Position numbers and translations under genes: made by a program
Part shown: positions 6,711 through 10,569 of the stretch, piece by piece
Layout: the number at the start of each line of letters is the position of its first letter
How positions within the stretch are numbered: position 1 is the first letter of the stretch
Notes under the pieces: model-generated
Seen by the model: the letters and a program-made list of their open reading frames with translations, nothing else
Told to the model about the DNA's origin: nothing
The model's database searches: none
NCBI GenBank assembly: GCA_030611815.1
Contig: JAUWPC010000103.1
Location: forward strand, 1 to 10,569
Direction of reading: 5' to 3'
From: Desulfobacteraceae bacterium
GTDB lineage: Bacteria > Desulfobacterota > DSM-4660 > Desulfatiglandales > Desulfatiglandaceae
Length of the DNA stretch: 10,569 nt

Positions 6711-8096
6711 CTACTCGACTTCGCTTACTGTTTCCAAGAGAATCTCGGTGGCTTTGTTCAAATACTCGCGCGTGATTGTCAAAGAGGGCATCAATCGCAG
6801 GACATTACCGTTGCGACCGCAGGGGACCATTACAACCCCCCGTTTGAGCATTCCCATTATGATGGCCCCCATGACGTCCCCATCCAACGGCTCACGGGTC
6901 TCCTTGTCTTTGACCAACTCGATGCCGATCATCAGGCCCCGACCGCGGACATCGCCGATCAAGCGCGTGCTTTGGGCTCCTTTTCGAATCTCTTGGATGG
7001 TTTCTTCACCCACTTCCGCCGTTCGTTGGATTAAGGTCATATCATTTTCAGTAAGGATGTCGATATTGGTCATACAGACGGCCGCTGACAGGGCATTCCC
7101 CGCAAAGGTGTTGGGCTGCGACCCGTCTTCGATCCTTTCTGCCAAATCCTTACGAATGCTCAGCCCGCCCATGGGCAGATCACCGCCCATGCCTTTACCC
7201 CATGTTACCATATCCGGTTGAACACCGCTATGCTCAATGGACCACATCTTGCCGGTACGTCCGGCACCGGCCTGAACCTCGTCGGCAATAAAGAGGGCAC
7301 CGTGTTTTTCACAGGCCTCTTTCAACCTCATGAAAAATTTGCCCGAAGGCGGAATGTAGCCGCCTTCACCCTGTAAAGGCTCAACGATCAAGGCCCCCAC
7401 ATCGTCGGCGGCGGTATAGGGCGTATTGAGCAGATAATCGACATAGCTGGCGCAAAGCTCTTCACAGGTCTCCTGATCCCTGGAATTGAAAGGGCAGCGA
7501 TAAGAATAGGGGTAAGGAACGTGAATCACTCCCGGGATAAAGGGCCCGTATCCACGTCGATATTGATCTCCGGTGGTCAGGGAGTTGGAGCCACACCACA
7601 CGCCGTGATACGCGCCGTGAAAGGCGACGATTTGGGTGCGACCGGTAATCTTACGGACAAACTTGATGGCCGTCTCCACCGCGCCACTGCCGCTCTGGGT
7701 AAAATAGGTGGCACAGTTGCCGCGCAGCCCTTCGGGCATGATCTGGGAGACCTTCTCTGCCAGCAGGGTTCGGCTGGTATTGCTGATGTCGCTGGCATGC
7801 ATGAGTTTCCCCAATTGTTTCTGGATAGCCTCCACCACGCGAGGATGCCGTCGTCCCACCGAGTTCACTGCCACTCCTGCTGAAATGTCGATGTAAATAT
7901 TTCCATCCGGGTCCTTTACTGTGGAACCCATCCCTTCATCAAAAACCAGAGGAAAACGCCCTCCGCCTCTGGCCATGGATTCAACCCGGATCGCGTCAGC
8001 AAGCAGTTTTTGGGTTTTCGGGCCAGGCACCCTGTCGGTAACCATTTTGGGGGCTTCGGGATATGACAGTTTGGCGAGTGCTTGTTCTGAAATCAC
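6711..8096 (-). CDS. Class III PLP-dependent aminotransferase (4-aminobutyrate aminotransferase-like)
   Basis: This 461-residue enzyme is a fold-type I pyridoxal-phosphate protein that transfers an amino group, most likely between an omega-amino acid or similar amine and a 2-oxo acid. Visible are the phosphate-binding TQSGSGAVETAIKF (from about 133), AFHGAYHG (about 158-165), the cofactor Asp in FIADEVQAGAGRTGK (Asp272) and the Schiff-base Lys in TWGKGMGGDLPMGG (Lys301). GabT, ornithine or acetylornithine aminotransferases and class III amino-acid racemases share these motifs, so the substrate is uncertain. A Cys-containing insertion (Cys201, Cys211, Cys215) follows PYPYSYR, as I recall from some archaeal and deltaproteobacterial relatives. 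I chose GTG 8096-8094 because AGGAGG sits six bases upstream of it, whereas the ATG at 8120 has no such site and would place this AGGAGG inside the gene; the ATG would add eight residues. The gene lies between the HEAT-like protein and the kinase, and a shared operon is possible but unproven. Confidence 0.9.
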   Translation of the reverse strand: MISEQALAKLSYPEAPKMVTDRVPGPKTQKLLADAIRVESMARGGGRFPLVFDEGMGSTVKDPDGNIYIDISAGVAVNSVGRRHPRVVEAIQKQLGKLMHASDISNTSRTLLAEKVSQIMPEGLRGNCATYFTQSGSGAVETAIKFVRKITGRTQIVAFHGAYHGVWCGSNSLTTGDQYRRGYGPFIPGVIHVPYPYSYRCPFNSRDQETCEELCASYVDYLLNTPYTAADDVGALIVEPLQGEGGYIPPSGKFFMRLKEACEKHGALFIADEVQAGAGRTGKMWSIEHSGVQPDMVTWGKGMGGDLPMGGLSIRKDLAERIEDGSQPNTFAGNALSAAVCMTNIDILTENDMTLIQRTAEVGEETIQEIRKGAQSTRLIGDVRGRGLMIGIELVKDKETREPLDGDVMGAIIMGMLKRGVVMVPCGRNGNVLRLMPSLTITREYLNKATEILLETVSEVE

Positions 8097-8102
8097 TTTT
8101 GT

Positions 8103-8108
8103 CCTCCT
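8103..8108 (-). promoter_or_regulatory. Ribosome binding site supporting the aminotransferase GTG start
   Basis: AGGAGG on the minus strand, six bases before GTG 8096-8094. Its ideal spacing is the reason for preferring GTG over the in-frame ATG at 8120. Confidence 0.7.
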
Positions 8109-8265
8109 TATTTCTTGCATGTCGTTGAAGGGCGCGGCCTGCTCCTAAGCTTCAAACATCATTCCAGATTTTTATGAAAAGGGTTTGCACGGGCCTTTCC
8201 ACCCATTTTTTTGCTTGGGTGCTGGCGCGACAGAAGAAGGTTGGGGGTGAATGAGAAGGGATATT

Positions 8266-9111
8266 TCAGTGGAGGACCTTTTTATCCTCGTCATCATCAT
8301 CGTAATCATCATCGTAATCCTCGTCCGGAAACCACCCAGACATAGCCATGACCTCGTAGGCCGCATCGACAATGTCTTCGTCATCAGATTGGATCAGTCC
8401 AGTGAGAATTTCTGCTGCCTCTTGCGGACGGATGTTAGCCACTGCCTCAATAGCCGCCAGTCGCAACGATTTGTCCGTCAACTCTGTGGTGGCGAGACTT
8501 GCAATGTGCGACCAGGCGGCATCCACTTCCCAGTTCCCCGCAGCGCAAACCGCCTCATAGTGAATGCCCTCGTTTTCGTTTTCTAACGCCTCCAGGATCT
8601 GGGTGTTGAACCCTCGAATATAACGCATGCCAAAGACGGCGGTGAGCCTCCAGGACTCGTCGTCGCTGGAATACGCGTTACGGATCGCCTCTTGGTGCCA
8701 GTCTTGCGGAGCCCGCACCGAGCCCTCCAGGATCCGACGCCGTACCTCCTTGGGACCATCGGTATCCATGTAGAGCTCGCGGAGTGACTCCTGGATCCCG
8801 TGAAATGTTTCTTCGGAAATGGGCACGTCTTCGTGATCCTCGAACTCGTCGATATAGGCAGTTTCTAAGGCCGGTCCCAGAGATATTACCGCCCTTGCGC
8901 GGAGGTCCTCCGATTCCTCACCGCTGAGCACGATCGAAAGCAATGCATCAGCGAGTTCATCATTGATAACCGTATAGTCACCGCCCAGCTCTGCCGCAAG
9001 CAGGCGATCGGATTCATCCCTTTGGTCGTCGCAAAGAATTCCCAAGAGCATCTTGTCCGTATCTTCAGGCCATTCCCAGGGTGGCGTATCCTTCAAGATT
9101 TTTAGGTCCAT
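8266..9111 (-). CDS. HEAT-like repeat protein with acidic C-terminal tail
   Basis: This is a predicted soluble protein of 281 residues with no enzyme motif. Paired-helix patterns typical of HEAT or PBS-lyase-like repeats are clearest at about 50-85 and 150-260, for example SWRLTAVFGMRYIRGFNTQI, IHYEAVCAAGNWEVDAAWSH, SLRLAAIEAVANIRPQEAA and DIVDAAYEVMAMSGWFPDED. Such repeats form a curved scaffold that binds proteins, so an adaptor or assembly role is inferred; the partner is unknown. The last 20 or so residues are almost all Asp, Glu and Tyr (DYDDDYDDDDED) and should be disordered and strongly negative. The start is ATG 9111 because AGGAGG lies six bases before it; an ATG seven codons upstream has no such site. 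It ends 169 bp upstream of the aminotransferase start. That gap has a CACCCA/TGGGTG hairpin at 8200-8221 without a T-tract. Confidence 0.75.
   Translation of the reverse strand: MDLKILKDTPPWEWPEDTDKMLLGILCDDQRDESDRLLAAELGGDYTVINDELADALLSIVLSGEESEDLRARAVISLGPALETAYIDEFEDHEDVPISEETFHGIQESLRELYMDTDGPKEVRRRILEGSVRAPQDWHQEAIRNAYSSDDESWRLTAVFGMRYIRGFNTQILEALENENEGIHYEAVCAAGNWEVDAAWSHIASLATTELTDKSLRLAAIEAVANIRPQEAAEILTGLIQSDDEDIVDAAYEVMAMSGWFPDEDYDDDYDDDDEDKKVLH
8293..8316. repeat. 12-bp tandem repeat encoding the acidic tail
   Basis: Two perfect copies of ATCATCATCGTA (8293-8304 and 8305-8316) continue into a degenerate third unit. They encode the repeating Tyr-Asp-Asp-Asp of the HEAT-like protein's tail. 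A repeat that keeps the reading frame like this is prone to slippage, so tail length may vary between relatives. Confidence 0.75.
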
Positions 9112-9117
9112 GTTCTC

Positions 9118-9123
9118 CCTCCT
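9118..9123 (-). promoter_or_regulatory. Ribosome binding site deciding the HEAT-like protein start
   Basis: AGGAGG on the minus strand, six bases upstream of ATG 9111-9109. This favours the 281-residue form over one starting at 9132. Confidence 0.7.
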
Positions 9124-9162
9124 ACGTTCCATCTTGCCCTCAGAGCAATCTCCTCATTCCCA

Positions 9163-9348
9163 TTATAGTCGATTACGACCACCGAGTCCAGCCCTCCGAT
9201 GCCAAATCCGTCGCGGGGTGATGTAGTCCTCAAACGCTTCCCTGTGCCAGACACAGCAAACAATGCCCCATATAGAGAGTCCGACAAGATAAATGACCAC
9301 ATTTCTCTTTTCATTCAGCACTGCCTTTTTTGATAGGAAGCTCCCCAT
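9163..9348 (-). CDS. Possible small single-pass membrane protein (weak)
   Basis: This 61-codon ORF lies in the 362-bp gap between the HEAT-like gene and the Fic gene. It begins MGSFLSKKAV, has a basic stretch (NEKRN), then one hydrophobic segment (NVVIYLVGLSIWGIVCCVW, about 16-34), then a hydrophilic end with EDYITPRRIW. This positive-then-hydrophobic layout is what a small inner-membrane protein would show, and AGGGG lies close before the ATG. I recognise no family, and an overlapping ORF in another frame has similar length, so chance is a real possibility. The rest of the gap (9349-9473) holds only a short inverted repeat, GAGA/TCTC at 9381-9394. Confidence 0.3.
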   Translation of the reverse strand: MGSFLSKKAVLNEKRNVVIYLVGLSIWGIVCCVWHREAFEDYITPRRIWHRRAGLGGRNRL

Positions 9349-9473
9349 GAGCCCCTGTTCATTACCTTATACCATACGCCGAGATATTGTTCTCAACGGG
9401 TTTCTCATAAGTTTCAAGCATCATTTCAGGGCAAAACAGTCAACGGCAGATTTGATACCTTTACCGATGCTCT

Positions 9474-10061
9474 CTACGATTTTGCAAACTCCAGAAGGGG
9501 AATGTAGTTTCCATTGTCCGCCTTTTGAAGAGCATTGATGTATCTGCTACTGTATTCGCTTGGACTTGACAAATTCCGTTTACCCCAGGTGAACGGTGAG
9601 CCGTGCAGGACGTTCTCTATAAAAATGTCTGCCATGAGACGTGCGTGGCGTCCGTTGCCATTAGGAAAGGGATGAATCCACACCAGCCGATGATGAAAAC
9701 GCACAGCCATTTCCTCAGGGGATCCATTTTGGGTCTGTATCCATACGTGCACATCATCGCACATGTTTTTGAGACACATCGGAACCTGAGACCATGATAC
9801 ACCGATGTTCTTATCAGACAGACGAAATTGCCCCGCCCATCTCCAGACGTTACCAAACATTCTCTTGTGCAACTGCTTGATGAACTGCTCATTGAGAATA
9901 TTCGTTGGTTTTGTCTTGTCTATCCAAGCCAGCGCCTCAACTATGTTGTCTTGTTCCCATCGATTCAGTTCACCATGCGTCGTTATGTGGGTGGGCAGCA
10001 AGCCTTCCGCCTCATCAGGATCAATGGGTGTAGCTCCCTCGGGATATTTGAAGTCAATCAT
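9474..10061 (-). CDS. Fic-domain protein, 'mobile mystery protein B' family
   Basis: This 195-residue protein is built around a Fic fold. Fic enzymes usually transfer AMP from ATP to a hydroxyl on a target protein. The active-site loop reads HPFPNGNGRHAR (130-141): catalytic His130, the GNGR anion-binding turn and Arg141 are present, but the acidic Mg2+-binding residue of the canonical HxFx(D/E)GNGR motif is Asn134. The opening KYPEGATPIDPDEAEGL, the central RMFGNVWRWAGQFR and the NIGVSW stretch match my memory of 'mobile mystery protein B', named for its sporadic distribution. I chose ATG 10061, whose ATGA overlaps the stop of the upstream HTH gene, implying coupled translation; GTG 10073, four codons earlier, is the alternative. 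Paired with the HTH partner it likely forms a toxin-antitoxin-like or regulatory module. Whether it AMPylates anything is unknown. Confidence 0.88.
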   Translation of the reverse strand: MIDFKYPEGATPIDPDEAEGLLPTHITTHGELNRWEQDNIVEALAWIDKTKPTNILNEQFIKQLHKRMFGNVWRWAGQFRLSDKNIGVSWSQVPMCLKNMCDDVHVWIQTQNGSPEEMAVRFHHRLVWIHPFPNGNGRHARLMADIFIENVLHGSPFTWGKRNLSSPSEYSSRYINALQKADNGNYIPLLEFAKS

Positions 10062-10519
10062 GATTTGTTCCACAAGTTTGAAGGAAGCGTGCGTATGAGT
10101 TCATCAACCAAGTCCGATAAGGCCTGCTCGTTCTCTCTCCTGCTGAGTGCTTGATTCTCCAAGCTCATGGTTTGAGAAGCCTGGGCAAGGCGCTTAGCCG
10201 CGACTTTTTTCGCCTGACGAGCAACAGTCTCTTCCAGACTTGTGCGTGACACGAATCCATAGACAAATACGCAATCGAGACACTCTGCGATCCGTCGCAT
10301 AGTCTTGATGGTGACCGAGCCGGCCGGCTCTTTTTTTTCGATACGCGCCACAGCTTGCTGAGCGACACCGAGTCGATTGGCCAATTGCTTGGCAGTCATC
10401 CCCAGTGCGGCACGGATGGCCCGAATCCAACCTTTCGGAGGTGCTATGACGTCAAGTAGAGGGCTAAGACGTTGGAGAGAAGCATCAAGTTGCTCTCTAA
10501 TCAGTTTCTTCTTATTCAT
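10058..10519 (-). CDS. XRE-type helix-turn-helix protein, 'mobile mystery protein A' family
   Basis: This 153-residue protein has a Cro/C1-type HTH at about 31-62 (WIRAIRAALGMTAKQLANRL, then GVAQQAVARIEKKE), so it should bind DNA, most likely its own promoter. A helical C-terminal half follows. Within it, T-M-S-L-E-N (117-122) matches the (S/T)xxxE(G/N) pattern of helices that block the ATP site of Fic proteins in known Fic antitoxins. The gene overlaps the Fic gene by 4 nt and comes first, as antitoxins often do. I therefore infer a repressor that may also restrain the Fic partner. The DNA-binding call and family are well supported; the inhibitory role is inferred from a short motif. Start ATG 10519 is preceded by AAGAAG and GTGAG, a modest ribosome binding site. 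Confidence 0.87.
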   Translation of the reverse strand: MNKKKLIREQLDASLQRLSPLLDVIAPPKGWIRAIRAALGMTAKQLANRLGVAQQAVARIEKKEPAGSVTIKTMRRIAECLDCVFVYGFVSRTSLEETVARQAKKVAAKRLAQASQTMSLENQALSRRENEQALSDLVDELIRTLPSNLWNKS

Positions 10520-10522
10520 GAT

Positions 10523-10536
10523 CTCACTTCTTTGAG
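10523..10536. promoter_or_regulatory. Candidate operator upstream of the HTH-Fic pair
   Basis: Inverted arms CTCA (10523-10526) and TGAG (10533-10536), six bases apart, lie right before the start codon of the HTH gene. That is where an autorepressor would act, but the arms are only four bases and the site overlaps the ribosome binding region, so this is tentative. Only 50 bp upstream of the gene are visible and I find no convincing promoter. Confidence 0.25.
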
Positions 10537-10569
10537 TTCAGGTGGCTATACATTCTGCCCAATGATAGA

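Noticed and set aside
6526..7221. Plus-strand ORF of 231 codons
   Set aside because: It spans the kinase start, the intergenic gap and the aminotransferase end on the opposite strand; the composition is typical of antisense reading and no domain is visible.
8200..8221. CACCCA/TGGGTG hairpin as terminator of the HEAT-like gene
   Set aside because: The A/T run lies in the loop, and no T-tract follows the stem on either strand.
1..10569. CRISPR array, tRNA or rRNA
   Set aside because: No regularly spaced short repeats and no cloverleaf or rRNA-like sequence were found by reading both strands.

Overview
The window looks like chromosomal DNA of a Gram-negative, probably Desulfobacterota (deltaproteobacterial), bacterium. 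This is inferred from the style of the hybrid PAS histidine kinase, an oleBC olefin-synthesis pair, moderate GC and strong AGGAGG ribosome binding sites; no rRNA or phylogenetic marker is present. Every gene I can support is on the minus strand, so transcription runs from high to low coordinates.

From right to left: (1) At 9474-10519 is a helix-turn-helix protein and Fic protein pair with a 4-nt ATGA overlap, matching the 'mobile mystery protein A/B' families, an accessory module that resembles a toxin-antitoxin pair. (2) A 362-bp gap (9112-9473) holds at most one weak small membrane-protein ORF. (3) At 8266-9111 is a HEAT-like repeat protein with a very acidic Asp/Tyr tail. (4) At 6711-8096 is a class III PLP aminotransferase (GabT-like); a strong ribosome binding site argues for a GTG start rather than the upstream ATG. 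(5) At 3576-6605 is a 1009-aa membrane hybrid histidine kinase: Cache sensor, two PAS domains, HisKA/HATPase and a C-terminal receiver. (6) At 626-3207 are oleB and oleC, overlapping by ATGA, for the last two steps of head-to-head long-chain olefin synthesis (beta-lactone formation by OleC, decarboxylation by OleB). OleA and OleD, which make their substrate, are not in the window.

The left third has the least ordinary structure. Directly after the oleC stop codon (TAATG junction) is the C-terminal remnant, about 86 codons, of an alpha/beta hydrolase of the PGAP1/lipase-like kind, broken by a one-base frameshift. The block oleB-oleC-remnant is flanked by two direct copies of a roughly 190-bp non-coding repeat (41-230 and 3242-3427, about 85% identical by eye). 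One copy ends 34 nt upstream of the oleB start, so the repeat may be a duplicated promoter/leader or a mobile or recombinogenic intergenic element. I regard this repeat, the remnant, and a Fic-inhibitor-like T-x3-E-N motif in the HTH partner of the Fic protein as the observations most worth following up.
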